This document shows, in pieces, positions 1 to 8,227 of a stretch of DNA of 64,000 nt; position 1 is the first letter of the stretch; each line of letters opens with the position of its first letter. Made by a program: the position numbers and the translations under genes. The notes beneath the pieces were generated by a model that made no database searches, was not told the DNA's origin, and saw only the letters and a list, made by a program, of their open reading frames with translations. This stretch comes from Bacteroidales bacterium. Lineage in GTDB: Bacteria; Bacteroidota; Bacteroidia; Bacteroidales; F082. The stretch is taken from NCBI GenBank assembly GCA_017548125.1, contig JAFYNK010000086.1, forward strand, positions 19,674 through 83,673. The letters are read 5' to 3'.

Positions 1-120
1 TTTCCTTGGGCGTTTCGGCTCCGCCTTCAGCTCCGCCGTCGGGCTTTCCGCTATATCTTTGCTCGCTTCGTTATCACTTCGCTCGCAAAGGATGCCGCTC
101 CAATCCCTAACGCTTTGGCG
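1..120. repeat. REP-like intergenic element
   Basis: GC-richer stretch with no ORF that differs in composition from its AT-rich surroundings. It contains GGGCGTTTCGGCTCCGCC near the start, CGGGCTTTCCGCTATATC around 40-57, and GATGCCGCTCCAATCCCTAA around 91-110, closing with CGC. The central part can fold, CTTTGC (58-63 region) pairing with GCAAAG (85-90 region), and the outer GGGCGTT can pair with AACGC. This layout (GGGCGTT / CGGGCTTTCCGCT / CCGCTCCAATCCCTAACGC) matches a non-coding repeat I recognise as recurrent in Bacteroidota genomes. It may start upstream of the window. Function is unknown. The rest of the gap up to the tRNA promoter is AT-rich with no gene visible. Confidence 0.6.
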
Positions 121-153
121 AACTCTAGAAATTTAGAGCTCTAGAAATTTAGA
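121..153. repeat. CTCTAGAAATTTAGAG palindromic word repeat
   Basis: Two tandem near-copies of CTCTAGAAATTTAGAG, each an imperfect palindrome (CTCTA...TAGAG). A related string, TAGAATTCTAGAATTTTAGA, follows the stop codon of the FN3-repeat lipoprotein near 6380-6400. No coding capacity. Confidence 0.6.
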
Positions 154-326
154 AAACCTCTATAAAATAGCATCGTTTTTATGCTTTTTCTTCGTGATTT
201 GTGATATTTTTTGATGGTTTTTGCTGTCAAATCTTCTCTTTTGATGATAAAAATGTAATTTTATCTCTTTGTAATGTATTGATATTGTATAATTTAAAAC
301 AAAATTAAAAATTTTTGATAAAATGC

Positions 327-355
327 TTGCGTGGAATAAAAAAGTTGTATCTTTG
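327..355 (+). promoter_or_regulatory. Promoter of tRNA-Ser
   Basis: A perfect Bacteroidota -7 box TATCTTTG (348-355) lies 4 bases before the mature tRNA 5' end, with TTGC (327-330) upstream as a possible -33 element at 17 bp spacing. Transcription would therefore start at or next to the tRNA. Confidence 0.7.
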
Positions 356-359
356 CAGC

Positions 360-444
360 GGAGAAATGGCAGAGTGGTCGATCGCGGCGGTCTTGAAAAC
401 CGTTGTACAGCAATGTACCGGGGGTTCGAATCCCTCTTTCTCCG
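360..444 (+). tRNA. tRNA-Ser(TGA)
   Basis: The acceptor stem GGAGAAA (360-366) pairs with TTTCTCC (437-443). The anticodon stem GCGGT/ACCGT encloses the loop CTTGAAA with anticodon TGA at 394-396. A class II variable arm follows (GTACAGCAATGTAC), then the T-arm GGGGGTTCGAATCCC. Long variable arm plus TGA anticodon gives serine, reading UCA/UCN. The CCA tail is not encoded (GCG follows), so it must be added by the CCA enzyme. Confidence 0.97.
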
Positions 445-452
445 CGGAGATG

Positions 453-482
453 AAGCGACTTGATGAAAGTCGCTTTTTTTTT
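453..482 (+). terminator. Intrinsic terminator of tRNA-Ser
   Basis: AAGCGACT (453-460), a 7-base loop and AGTCGCTT (468-475) form an 8-bp stem followed by a T-run. Confidence 0.9.
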
Positions 483-492
483 ATACCTTTTT

Positions 493-1386
493 TTATTTTA
501 TAGGCTCCATGTGAATATTGATGAAGATGTCCTTGTGAAGTTCTTCCTTTAATTTGTTTTCGATGTCAACAGTGATTTGATGAGCGTCGTAAAGACTCAT
601 CGCGCCGTCCATTCTTATATGTACGTCGATGGAATAGCTTTTTCCGATGCGACGAGTGCGTAAATGATGAGGTGAGCTTATTTCATTGAAAGACAATAAT
701 ATCTCGATTATTTTCTTTTCTATTTCCTTAGGCAAGGATTTCTCTAATAATTCATCAAGACCAGCTTTCGTCAGTTGATATGCCACTTTTAAAATGAAAA
801 AGCTGACGATAACGGCTGCAATTGGGTCGAGAATTGTCCATTTGTTTCCTAATATAATCGCGCCTCCGATGCCTAAAGCGGTTCCTATTGACGAAAAGGC
901 GTCGCTGCGATGATGCCACGCGTTGGCAACTACAGATGGAGAGTCTAGTTTCTTGCCTTTAATTACGGTGTATCTGTATAGTATTTCTTTGACGATTATG
1001 GAAACGATAGCTGCCACCAACGCAATGATGCCTGGACTTTTGATGGAGTTGCCTTTTGCGACTTCTACAATAGAGACGATGCCGTTTTTCATTATGCCTA
1101 AACCAACGGCAACCAATACGATGCCGATTATTACTGTCGCCAATGTCTCGAATTTTCCGTGTCCGTAATGATGGTTTTCATCTTCTTCTTTTGATGAGAT
1201 ACGCACGAAGATCATCACGACGATGTCGGTTAAAAAATCAGAAAAGGAGTGTACTGCGTCGGCAATCATCGCTGCGCTGTTGCTCAAAAATCCTGCTATG
1301 AACTTAAATATCAGAAGTAAAAGATTGCCAACGGCTCCAATTGTTGTTACTTTGTATATTTCTTTTTCTCTATTGCTTGCTTTCAT
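493..1386 (-). CDS. Cation diffusion facilitator (CDF) metal exporter
   Basis: CDF family inner-membrane metal/proton antiporter of the FieF/YiiP type, expected to export divalent metals such as Zn2+, Fe2+ or Mn2+. The transport-site motifs are present: an ADAVHSFSD segment in TM2 and HHRSDAFSS in TM5, giving the acidic/His tetrad. About six membrane segments are followed by a C-terminal cytoplasmic ZT-dimer domain with HHLRTRR and VDVHIRMDG-like stretches. I start it at the ATG beginning MKASNREK. The longer reading frame begins at a TTG that overlaps the -7 promoter box. It is monocistronic, divergent from the PAQR gene and convergent with the tRNA. Metal specificity cannot be read from sequence. 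Confidence 0.92.
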   Translation of the reverse strand: MKASNREKEIYKVTTIGAVGNLLLLIFKFIAGFLSNSAAMIADAVHSFSDFLTDIVVMIFVRISSKEEDENHHYGHGKFETLATVIIGIVLVAVGLGIMKNGIVSIVEVAKGNSIKSPGIIALVAAIVSIIVKEILYRYTVIKGKKLDSPSVVANAWHHRSDAFSSIGTALGIGGAIILGNKWTILDPIAAVIVSFFILKVAYQLTKAGLDELLEKSLPKEIEKKIIEILLSFNEISSPHHLRTRRIGKSYSIDVHIRMDGAMSLYDAHQITVDIENKLKEELHKDIFINIHMEPIK

Positions 1387-1404
1387 TGTGAAGTTATTTT
1401 TGGA

Positions 1405-1412
1405 CAAAGATA
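1405..1412 (-). promoter_or_regulatory. -7 box of the CDF gene
   Basis: TATCTTTG on the minus strand, about 18 bases upstream of the chosen ATG (1386). Its position argues against the longer TTG-start ORF. Confidence 0.6.
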
Positions 1413-1455
1413 TGAAATTTAGATTGAACAGCTTAGACTTAAACCTAATATTTCT

Positions 1456-1463
1456 TATCTTTG
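1456..1463 (+). promoter_or_regulatory. -7 box of the PAQR gene
   Basis: TATCTTTG, 24 bases upstream of the ATG at 1488. Together with the minus-strand box at 1405-1412 it forms a compact divergent promoter region. Confidence 0.65.
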
Positions 1464-1487
1464 TTGAGTTAATGTGTTATTTGTTTT

Positions 1488-2156
1488 ATGGATGTAAATT
1501 TAAATAAATATTCTCATTCAGAGGAGGTTGCTAATTCAGGATCTCATTTTCTTGGAACAGTGATGGGTGTGATTGTATGTTCTTTGTTTTTGTCCAAAGC
1601 CTATCAGTCGGGAAATGCGTTGTCGATATGTGCTTTGTGGATATATTTCTTCGGTGTCGTCAGTTCGTATGTGGCGTCATCAGTGTATCATGCGTGTCCT
1701 GTAAGAAAAGAGAAAGCACGACTTCTGCTAAGAAAATTCGATCATGCGGCCATATATTGGCATATTGCTGGCAGTTATACTCCTATAACATTGATAGCAA
1801 TGTATAATTATGGCGCCACGACATGGGCGATAGGAGTCACTGTCTTCATCTGGTTAAGTGCTATATTGGGAACGATGTTGACGTTCAGAAAGATAAAACC
1901 TCATAGTTATTTTAAAACGGCTTGTTATGTCTTGATGGGTTTGTCGATACTTGTCGCTATTAAGCCTTTATACGATAGCGTAGGTCTTAAAGTGGTGCTG
2001 TTTATTGTTGCAGAAGGACTTAGCTATATAATAGGCGCTGTCTTTTATAGTTTTAAAAAGATAAAATTTATGCATTCGGTATTTCATGTGTTTGTCGTCT
2101 TAGGCGATGTCTTTCACATGATTGCGGTTTGGTATGTGATAGGAATGTATATATAG
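1488..2156 (+). CDS. PAQR / hemolysin III family membrane protein
   Basis: 222 residues and seven predicted membrane helices, the usual size for bacterial hemolysin III (YqfA/TrhA) proteins. The PAQR metal-site signatures are visible: SSVYHACP in the first third, KFDHAAIYWHIAGSYTP in the middle and HSVFHVFVVLGDVFHM near the C terminus. These supply the conserved Ser/His/Asp set proposed to bind zinc. Family members are thought to be membrane hydrolases or energy-metabolism regulators; 'hemolysin' is a historic name. The gene has its own -7 box and is followed after 50 bases by a small barrel protein, perhaps co-transcribed. Confidence 0.9.
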   Translation: MDVNLNKYSHSEEVANSGSHFLGTVMGVIVCSLFLSKAYQSGNALSICALWIYFFGVVSSYVASSVYHACPVRKEKARLLLRKFDHAAIYWHIAGSYTPITLIAMYNYGATTWAIGVTVFIWLSAILGTMLTFRKIKPHSYFKTACYVLMGLSILVAIKPLYDSVGLKVVLFIVAEGLSYIIGAVFYSFKKIKFMHSVFHVFVVLGDVFHMIAVWYVIGMYI

Positions 2157-2206
2157 TTGAAAATGGAGAATTTTCAGGTATAATAAATATAGTGAAGTTT
2201 GGTTGT

Positions 2207-2806
2207 ATGAAGCGAATATTATTTGTAATTTTTATATTCTTAAGTCTTAATGTTTTTTCACAGAATGAAGAGAAATTCTTCAATGGATATGACGGTGGCA
2301 TGATGATTCATGCAGGATATGTTTCAAAGAATATTGCGCCTGTCGATTTCAAGGCGGAAGGTGTTACCAAAGGAATCGGCGGTGCGATAAGGTTTCATTT
2401 TGGAAAGCATTATCGTATTGGTACAGAAGGCTATGTGTCAACGTTGTCTTTGAAAAAAGATTTGGTAGAAGGCAGTTATATCAAGACTTTCTGGGCTGGT
2501 TTGATAAATGATTTCTACTGGCAGTTTGGTAAGTTTATGCCATACGTTGGTTTGACTGTCGGTGGCGGAACTTTGACGGATTGTTTTATCTTTGAAGGAG
2601 ATAATCACGACTGGAATCCTGAATCTGAGGTGATTATCAACAAGACTGCATTTGTCGCAATAGATCCTTATATCGGCTGTGATTATAGTCTAACCGATGC
2701 CTTGCATCTCACATTTAAAATAGATTATCTCAACGGATTCAACAAAAGTGAGTTACATCTCCCAACAGGACCGAGATTCTATATAGGAGCGATATTTTTC
2801 CATTAA
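2207..2806 (+). CDS. Small outer-membrane beta-barrel protein
   Basis: 199 residues starting MKRILFVIFIFLSLNVFSQ, a clear signal peptide with cleavage after FSQ. The rest alternates hydrophobic and polar residues with many Gly and aromatic positions, ends in FYIGAIFFH with a C-terminal aromatic, and resembles PorT/OmpA-like 8-strand barrels. I chose the internal ATG at 2207 because it opens directly into the signal peptide; the longer frame overlaps the PAQR gene. The specific function is unknown. It lies 50 bases after the PAQR gene and ends in a bidirectional terminator. Confidence 0.75.
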   Translation: MKRILFVIFIFLSLNVFSQNEEKFFNGYDGGMMIHAGYVSKNIAPVDFKAEGVTKGIGGAIRFHFGKHYRIGTEGYVSTLSLKKDLVEGSYIKTFWAGLINDFYWQFGKFMPYVGLTVGGGTLTDCFIFEGDNHDWNPESEVIINKTAFVAIDPYIGCDYSLTDALHLTFKIDYLNGFNKSELHLPTGPRFYIGAIFFH

Positions 2807-2811
2807 TGACT

Positions 2812-2870
2812 AATGGCTAAAGGCAGAAGACTAAGGGTTCTTTAGCCATTTGCCTTTAGCCATTTGTCTT
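2812..2870. terminator. Bidirectional hairpin between convergent genes
   Basis: AATGGCTAAAGGCA (2812-2825) is perfectly complementary to TGCCTTTAGCCATT (2851-2864), a 14-bp stem with a 25-base loop that itself contains a third partial copy (TTTAGCCATT, 2841-2850). A T-rich tail follows on the plus strand. It belongs to the 'word plus inverted word' spacers described in the findings. Confidence 0.7.
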
Positions 2871-3742
2871 TATTTACTAAATTCTTTAAATGTCAGCATT
2901 GGGATGTTGAGGTTGAGGAAGTCGTCTTTGTCGAGTTTTTCTTTGAACATGAAGTCGAAGAATCCTTTGTGATAAGCTATGAATGAGCTGAGGCTTATGT
3001 CGTTGCGTTCGCAGAATATCTTAAGTGCTTGAGGAGCGTTGTTAGTATTGATGAGTTGGAAATGTATTTCGCCTTCGTATTCTTTTTCAAGAAATGCTTG
3101 TTCGAGTTCTTCCATCATGATTGCCTCTTTTGGACCTTCTGCGTCTTCGATGAAGTGAAGGACGTGGATGTGAGGCTTGTATGGTTTTAATATATTGAAA
3201 ATTTTGTCTATAGTGTTGATGTCTAGTTCGTTGAAGTCGGTAGCATAGACAACTTCGTTGCTTTTTCTCCAGCTGTAACCTTCAGGGATGAAGAGCATAG
3301 GGACATTGCATTTTGTCATGACGCTTTTAACAAGACTGCCTTCGAGGAAGCGTTTGCCGCCTTTGCCGCGTGTACCCATTAATATAAGGTCAGGATTTTC
3401 GCTCTTCGATAATTCGATAAGTTCTTCTTCTGGATCACCGCTGACCAAAACAGGACGTACGGTGATGTTTTCAAGACCTTCTTCGTTAATCAGATTGATA
3501 AGGTATTGGGTCTTTTCCAGCATGATCTGTTGTGAGTTCTTTTCAAGTTCAATCAAGAGCTCGGTGGTGAAATAGTTGTCTGTGTCCATATTTCCTGGAT
3601 AGCTGTTGCTTCCAATAAAAACATTGTCCATATAAGCATGAAATATTATTATTTCGCCTCCTGAGTTCTTTAAAAAGTCAATAGCGTACGGAAGAAGCAC
3701 TTTGTTTTCTTCGCTGAAGTCGGTGGATAGTATTATTTTCAT
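2870..3742 (-). CDS. Tandem universal stress protein (UspA family)
   Basis: 290 residues with two Usp domains. The first (residues 1-155) carries the ATP-binding signature GTRGKGGKRFLEGSLVKSV (about 123-141), the G-x2-G-x9-GS pattern of nucleotide-binding Usps. The second (about 160-290) lacks that loop and probably does not bind ATP. It is cytoplasmic and expected to act in stress or starvation survival. A -7 box lies 20 bases upstream of the ATG, and the gene is monocistronic. Confidence 0.9.
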   Translation of the reverse strand: MKIILSTDFSEENKVLLPYAIDFLKNSGGEIIIFHAYMDNVFIGSNSYPGNMDTDNYFTTELLIELEKNSQQIMLEKTQYLINLINEEGLENITVRPVLVSGDPEEELIELSKSENPDLILMGTRGKGGKRFLEGSLVKSVMTKCNVPMLFIPEGYSWRKSNEVVYATDFNELDINTIDKIFNILKPYKPHIHVLHFIEDAEGPKEAIMMEELEQAFLEKEYEGEIHFQLINTNNAPQALKIFCERNDISLSSFIAYHKGFFDFMFKEKLDKDDFLNLNIPMLTFKEFSK

Positions 3743-3761
3743 CTCGTTAAATTTGTCTCTA

Positions 3762-3769
3762 CAAAAGTA
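3762..3769 (-). promoter_or_regulatory. -7 box of the universal stress gene
   Basis: TACTTTTG on the minus strand, a full match to TAnnTTTG, 19 bases upstream of the ATG. Confidence 0.6.
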
Positions 3770-3868
3770 ATAATTCTTTAAAAAGAAACAAATTTTTTGA
3801 TAAAAAGTTTTGATAAAAATTGGAAAAAAATAAGTTTAAGAATTGATATTTTTGAATGGATTTTTTAT

Positions 3869-3876
3869 TACATTTG
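3869..3876 (+). promoter_or_regulatory. -7 box of the FN3-repeat lipoprotein
   Basis: TACATTTG, about 88 bases upstream of the chosen ATG, implying an AT-rich leader of about 80 nt. The longer reading frame starts upstream of this box and is therefore unlikely. Confidence 0.55.
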
Positions 3877-3964
3877 CGCATCTTATGATTCTGTTAAAGA
3901 AACATATATAAATTGTTTTGCGTATAATTTTTTGAAAAATAATAACACTATAATAAAAATCATT

Positions 3965-6373
3965 ATGAGAAAATTATCCTTATTTTTAGTTTTGATTGGT
4001 TTGTTTTTGGTGTCATGTAATCCAAAGGAGCCAGTTGTAAAAACACAGACGGTTTCAGAAATAGCAGCAACTTCTGCAGTTGGCGGCGGTGAAGTCGTTG
4101 AAGACGGTCGCGCAGATGTGACAGAAAGAGGCGTTTGCTGGAGTGTTGCGGAAAATCCAACAGTCGCAGATGCGCATTCTGTTAACGGCGCTGGTCTCGG
4201 TTCATTCGTGAGCAATATCACAGGTTTGACACCAAACACTGCTTATTATGTGAGAGCGTATGCGACAAACAGCGAAGGTACTTCATACGGCGAACAAGTG
4301 AATTTCATGACATTGGAAGAAATAATTGAACTTGCTACGGTCAAGACTTTATTGGTGACAGGCATCACATCAACAACAGCAGTTGCTGGCGGTGACGTAA
4401 CAGCAGACGGCGGTACAGAAGTCACTGCGAAAGGTGTATGCTGGAGCACATCGCAAGAACCAACAATAGAAGGCGAACATACAGAAAACGGCGCTGGTAC
4501 AGGCGAATTTACAGCAGAATTGTCAGGATTGGAACAAAATACAACATATTACGTTAGAGCATACGCAACAAATAAAGAAGGCACAGCTTACGGTGAAGAA
4601 GTTTCATTTACTACATTACAAGAAAATCTCGTTGTTAAGCCAATGGTTACCACTTTGGAAATTGCTGGCGTTTCACAGACAACAGCAGTTGCTGGCGGTA
4701 ACGTTACATCAGACGGCGGTGCTGAAGTCACTGCAAGAGGCGTTTGCTGGAGCGCATCGCAAGAGCCAACAATCGAAGGCGAGCATACAACAGACGGCGC
4801 TGGCACAGGCGAATATCAGTCTAACTTATCCGGATTGACAGCAAATACAACATATTACGTAAGAGCATACGCGACAAATAGCGAAGGCACAGCTTACGGA
4901 GAAGAAATCAGTTTTACAACATTGGAAGAACATATCGTCGTTGAACCAACAGTCGTTACTGTTTCGGTCTCTGAAGTCACAGAGACAACAGCAGTTACAG
5001 GTGGTAACGTAACTTCAGACGGCGGCGGTGAAGTGTCAGCAAGAGGCGTCTGCTGGAGCACATCGCAAGAACCAACAGTAGAAGGCAGCCACACTACAGA
5101 CGGAACAGGAGTAGGTGAGTTTGTAAGCAACTTGACAGATTTGACTGATAACACAACTTATTATGTAAGAGCTTACGCAACAAATGAACAAGGCACTTCA
5201 TACGGTGAACAAATGAGTTTCACAACAGTTAAACATATCGACGTTCCAGAAGTCGCAACAGTGGAACCTGCAGAAATTACTTCAACATCTGCTGTTACTG
5301 GCGGTAACGTAATATCAGACGGCGGCGCTGAAGTAACAGCGAAAGGCGTTTGCTGGAGCACATCGCAAAACCCAACAATAAGCGATTCATTCTCAACAGA
5401 CGGCATCGGTCTCGGTGAGTATATTAGCATCATCAACGGTTTGACAATCAATACAACATATTATGTAAGAGCATACGCAACAAATGCTGCTGGCACTGCT
5501 TACGGCGAAGAATTTAGTTTCACAACATTATGCGATTTGCCAACAGTCATCACAACCGCTATTACAAATGTTGAGATTACAACAGCAAAAGGCGGCGGTA
5601 ATGTCACTGCTGACGGCGGCGCTGAAGTGACAGCAAGAGGTCTCTGCTGGGCAACTCACATGGAACCAACAATTGAAGATGGCTTCCTTACAGAAGGCGC
5701 TGGTTTGGGTGAATTTACATGCGACATCACTGGTCTTAATGAAAATACAAGATATTACGTAAGAGCTTACGCAACAAATAGCGTTGGTACAGCTTACGGT
5801 AATGTTACAACATTAAAGACAACCGACGACGGAACAATCGCTGGCATTGAATACGTTGACTTAGGTCTTAGCGTAAGATGGGCTCCATTTAATATAGGTG
5901 CGACATCACCAACAGAATGTGGCGATTACTTCGCATGGGGCGAGATAGAAACAAAGACAGAATATACAGAAGCTAACAGTCTCACACATGGTATCTACAT
6001 GGACGACATCGGCGGCAACCCACAATATGACGCTGCACGCGCTATCTGGGGCTCAACATGGAGACTTCCATCAAGAGAGGAAATTGAAGAAATAGTTGCA
6101 GAATGTACATGGGAATGGACAAGCGTTGACGGCATGAACGGATGCAAGATTACAGGTCCTAACGGCAATCACATCTTCGTTCCAGCAGCAGGCTGTTACA
6201 TCGGAGCAGAACTTAAGATGTTAGGTCAAAACGGTATGTATCACTCATATAAGATGTGCGGCGACTACGTCAACTTCTCGTACGGATTCCACTTCGGCGA
6301 AGGTGATGACAACTACCAACTCGACTGGTTATACAGAGCTTACGGACGTTCAATCCGCCCAGTAACGGAATAA
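3965..6373 (+). CDS. Surface lipoprotein with six FN3-like repeats
   Basis: About 802 residues. It starts MRKLSLFLVLIGLFLVSC, a lipobox with the lipidated Cys near residue 18. Six repeats of about 100 residues follow, each carrying a G(V/L)CW motif and ending in YYVRAYATN plus a G-T-x-Y-G strand. This is the Bacteroidota fibronectin-type-III-like module. The repeats begin around 4130, 4432, 4739, 5045, 5345 and 5639 and are close enough in DNA to recombine. The last ~180 residues (from VDLGLSVRWAPFNIGA) form a C-type, FISUMP-like domain common in gut Bacteroidales surface proteins, with WGSTWRLPS and SIRPV motifs. The likely role is adhesion or ligand binding at the outer surface. I chose the ATG at 3965 because it opens the signal peptide. 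Confidence 0.85.
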   Translation: MRKLSLFLVLIGLFLVSCNPKEPVVKTQTVSEIAATSAVGGGEVVEDGRADVTERGVCWSVAENPTVADAHSVNGAGLGSFVSNITGLTPNTAYYVRAYATNSEGTSYGEQVNFMTLEEIIELATVKTLLVTGITSTTAVAGGDVTADGGTEVTAKGVCWSTSQEPTIEGEHTENGAGTGEFTAELSGLEQNTTYYVRAYATNKEGTAYGEEVSFTTLQENLVVKPMVTTLEIAGVSQTTAVAGGNVTSDGGAEVTARGVCWSASQEPTIEGEHTTDGAGTGEYQSNLSGLTANTTYYVRAYATNSEGTAYGEEISFTTLEEHIVVEPTVVTVSVSEVTETTAVTGGNVTSDGGGEVSARGVCWSTSQEPTVEGSHTTDGTGVGEFVSNLTDLTDNTTYYVRAYATNEQGTSYGEQMSFTTVKHIDVPEVATVEPAEITSTSAVTGGNVISDGGAEVTAKGVCWSTSQNPTISDSFSTDGIGLGEYISIINGLTINTTYYVRAYATNAAGTAYGEEFSFTTLCDLPTVITTAITNVEITTAKGGGNVTADGGAEVTARGLCWATHMEPTIEDGFLTEGAGLGEFTCDITGLNENTRYYVRAYATNSVGTAYGNVTTLKTTDDGTIAGIEYVDLGLSVRWAPFNIGATSPTECGDYFAWGEIETKTEYTEANSLTHGIYMDDIGGNPQYDAARAIWGSTWRLPSREEIEEIVAECTWEWTSVDGMNGCKITGPNGNHIFVPAAGCYIGAELKMLGQNGMYHSYKMCGDYVNFSYGFHFGEGDDNYQLDWLYRAYGRSIRPVTE

Positions 6374-6411
6374 GAAATTTAGAATTCTAGAATTTTAGAA
6401 CTTTAGAAAGA

Positions 6412-6447
6412 GATTGGGATTTCGAAAGAGATTCCAGTCTTTTTTTT
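6412..6447 (+). terminator. Intrinsic terminator of the FN3-repeat lipoprotein
   Basis: GATTGGGA (6412-6419) pairs, with G-T wobbles, with TTCCAGTC (6432-6439), followed by eight Ts. Confidence 0.8.
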
Positions 6448-6474
6448 ATGTCTATGAAATTTTTTTTTTGACAA

Positions 6475-6495
6475 ACTCCATTACTCCATCACTAT
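6475..6495. repeat. CTCCATTACTCCATCACT word
   Basis: A short word, AACTCCATTACTCCATCACT, that recurs in extended form at 55543-55575 (CATTACTTCATCACTCCATT and onward). Non-coding at this site. Confidence 0.5.
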
Positions 6496-6579
6496 TTTTT
6501 TACACTTCCTTGTCTAATATTTTTACATATTGTTTTATGTTTAAAAGTTAACTCGTTGTTTTTTAATACCTTGACTTTA

Positions 6580-6595
6580 TGGCATATCTTTGGCA
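6580..6595 (+). promoter_or_regulatory. Candidate sigma-54 promoter of the export cluster
   Basis: TGGCATATCTTTGGCA has TGGCA at -24 and TTGGC at -12, with exactly GG-N10-GC spacing (GG 6581-6582, GC 6593-6594). The ATG of the TolC gene is 29 bases downstream of the GC. The same 16 bases also contain a TATCTTTG string (6585-6592), so a sigma-ABfr start cannot be excluded. An NtrC-type activator gene lies at 23935 at the end of this cluster, which favours the sigma-54 reading. Confidence 0.55.
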
Positions 6596-6622
6596 CGTTA
6601 TAAAACGTAAAATGTTAAAGAA

Positions 6623-8050
6623 ATGATGATAAAGACAACAAGACTATATGACAACAAGACAACAAGTCTGTTTGATGTTGATTATAATAAAATTCAAAGT
6701 TCAATAGTCAAGAGCCAAAGTATTATAAGAACGATTTTCATTTATGTAGTGTTAAATTTTTTGACACTTTCGCTTGTCGCGCAGTCGCTGCCTATGACTT
6801 TGGACGACTGCATGGCATACGCGGTGGAACATTCCACTTCGGTAGGCAAGAAAATAAACGCTCTTGATGACGCTCAGCAGGATTATAATTCCTCGCTGGC
6901 TTCTCTTTTCCCTTCCTTGTCGGCAAGCGTTTCTGGTGCGACAAACTTCGGTCGCTCCATCGACCCGGAGACAAATAATTATACCAATGTCTCAACATTC
7001 AGTAACTCATACGGAATATCTGGTTCTATGCCTTTGTTTGCTGGACTTCAAGGCGTCAATACGGTACGTGCCGCTAAGGTGGCTCGCGAACGTGGCGTCA
7101 ACGACTTACAGCTCTCCCGTGACGAAATCGCGATGCAGACCATGAAAGCTTATATTGACGTATTATATTATATAGGTACTACAGAAATAGCTGCCAAGCA
7201 ACTGGAAGACTCTCGTCTTATGTTAAAAGAAATTAAGAAACTTTATGAAATTGGACGTAAGAGCGCAGCGGAAATGGCAGAGGTTGAGTCGCAGGAAGCT
7301 AACTACGACTATCTTCTCACTGAACAGCAGAATAATCTCGCTCTCGCGAAGATAAGATTATGTGAGATTATGAATTATCCTCAAGATGAAGAACTTAATA
7401 TAGATGAAAACATAGACATTGAATTTGTCAATATGCTTACGCCTATGGAAGATGTCGTGACTTACGCCTTGAACAATAATGCGAAAGTGATATCGGCAGA
7501 ACTTAACACTTCTTATTCTAAATTTAATTATAAGAAAATCAAAGGATATTATTATCCATCCTTATATCTCTACGGAGGTTATAACACAAGCTATTTCGTT
7601 AATATGGAAAACCAGGCTGCTTACGATGCCTTCTTGAATCAGTTGAGAAATAATGTGGGTTCGTATATTCAGGTTGGACTTTCCATCCCTATATTTTCAG
7701 GATTGAACATCAGGACTTCAACACGCAAGGCTCATAACGCGTGGCGTAATGCCGAACTTGACGAGATGGCGGTGCGTAACGCTGTGGAGAGCGAGGTGAC
7801 ACAGTCGTATCAGCAGATGAAAGGATATGCGAAACAATATATTCTCGGACAAAAGAAAGTTGACGCAGCGCAACTCGCATACGACGGAATATCTGCCAAG
7901 TTCGAGAAAGGATTAGTCACGGCAATAGATTTACAGACAGCCTCAACGACATTATTACAAGCAAAATCAGACTGCCTACGCTCGAAACTACAATACGTTA
8001 TAGAATATAAGATGGTGGAATATTATAATGGAGGTAAATTGGTCAAATAA
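6623..8050 (+). CDS. TolC-family outer-membrane efflux protein
   Basis: 475 residues, TolC fold with two OEP repeats: coiled-coil and strand segments around residues 60-260 and 270-470, with the typical opening LPMTLDDCMAYAVEHS. It forms the outer-membrane exit duct for the MFP/MacB-type exporter downstream. The hydrophobic signal segment (IRTIFIYVVLNFLTLSLVAQS) starts only near residue 35. The preceding extension is encoded by a CAACAAGAC-type word repeat (6638-6672), so the true start could be later, but no ATG lies between. First gene of the export cluster, behind the sigma-54-like promoter. Confidence 0.9.
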   Translation: MMIKTTRLYDNKTTSLFDVDYNKIQSSIVKSQSIIRTIFIYVVLNFLTLSLVAQSLPMTLDDCMAYAVEHSTSVGKKINALDDAQQDYNSSLASLFPSLSASVSGATNFGRSIDPETNNYTNVSTFSNSYGISGSMPLFAGLQGVNTVRAAKVARERGVNDLQLSRDEIAMQTMKAYIDVLYYIGTTEIAAKQLEDSRLMLKEIKKLYEIGRKSAAEMAEVESQEANYDYLLTEQQNNLALAKIRLCEIMNYPQDEELNIDENIDIEFVNMLTPMEDVVTYALNNNAKVISAELNTSYSKFNYKKIKGYYYPSLYLYGGYNTSYFVNMENQAAYDAFLNQLRNNVGSYIQVGLSIPIFSGLNIRTSTRKAHNAWRNAELDEMAVRNAVESEVTQSYQQMKGYAKQYILGQKKVDAAQLAYDGISAKFEKGLVTAIDLQTASTTLLQAKSDCLRSKLQYVIEYKMVEYYNGGKLVK

Positions 8051-8059
8051 TGAAAGACT

Positions 8060-8221
8060 TTAAAAATTGAAAATTGAAAGGTGAAAATTGAAAAATAATT
8101 GAATAATTTGGTTTAAGGTTTAATGCTTAATGTTTAAGGAATAGAATCAAATAAACTTAAAAACTATTAACTTAAAACTTAAAAACTACTTTAAACTTTA
8201 AACCTTAAACTTTAAACTAAT
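8060..8221 (+). repeat. Intergenic hairpin repeat R1
   Basis: First of seven related spacers in the export cluster. It opens with AAAATTGAAAATTGAAA-type words, then GTTTAAGGTTTA (8111-8122). It ends with TAAACCTTAAAC (8199-8210) and CTTTAAACTA just before the next ATG. The two 12-mers are exact reverse complements, giving a long-range stem. Confidence 0.75.
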
Positions 8222-8227
8222 AAAAAA

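Noticed and set aside
315-503. Short ORF across the tRNA-Ser region
   Set aside because: It lies over the complete tRNA and its terminator; the peptide is an artefact of that RNA gene.
1386-1407. TTG start for the CDF gene giving seven extra residues
   Set aside because: It overlaps the -7 box at 1405-1412, so the codons would not be in the transcript.
3883-5451. Several minus-strand ORFs opposite the FN3-repeat lipoprotein
   Set aside because: They repeat with the same ~300-nt period as the real gene and lack start signals; they are antisense shadows of the repeats.
6591-6605. TGGCACG as a -24 element
   Set aside because: It matches the -24 consensus, but the bases 12 positions downstream are AAAA, with no -12 GC. 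The overlapping TGGCATATCTTTGGCA with GG-N10-GC is the better candidate.
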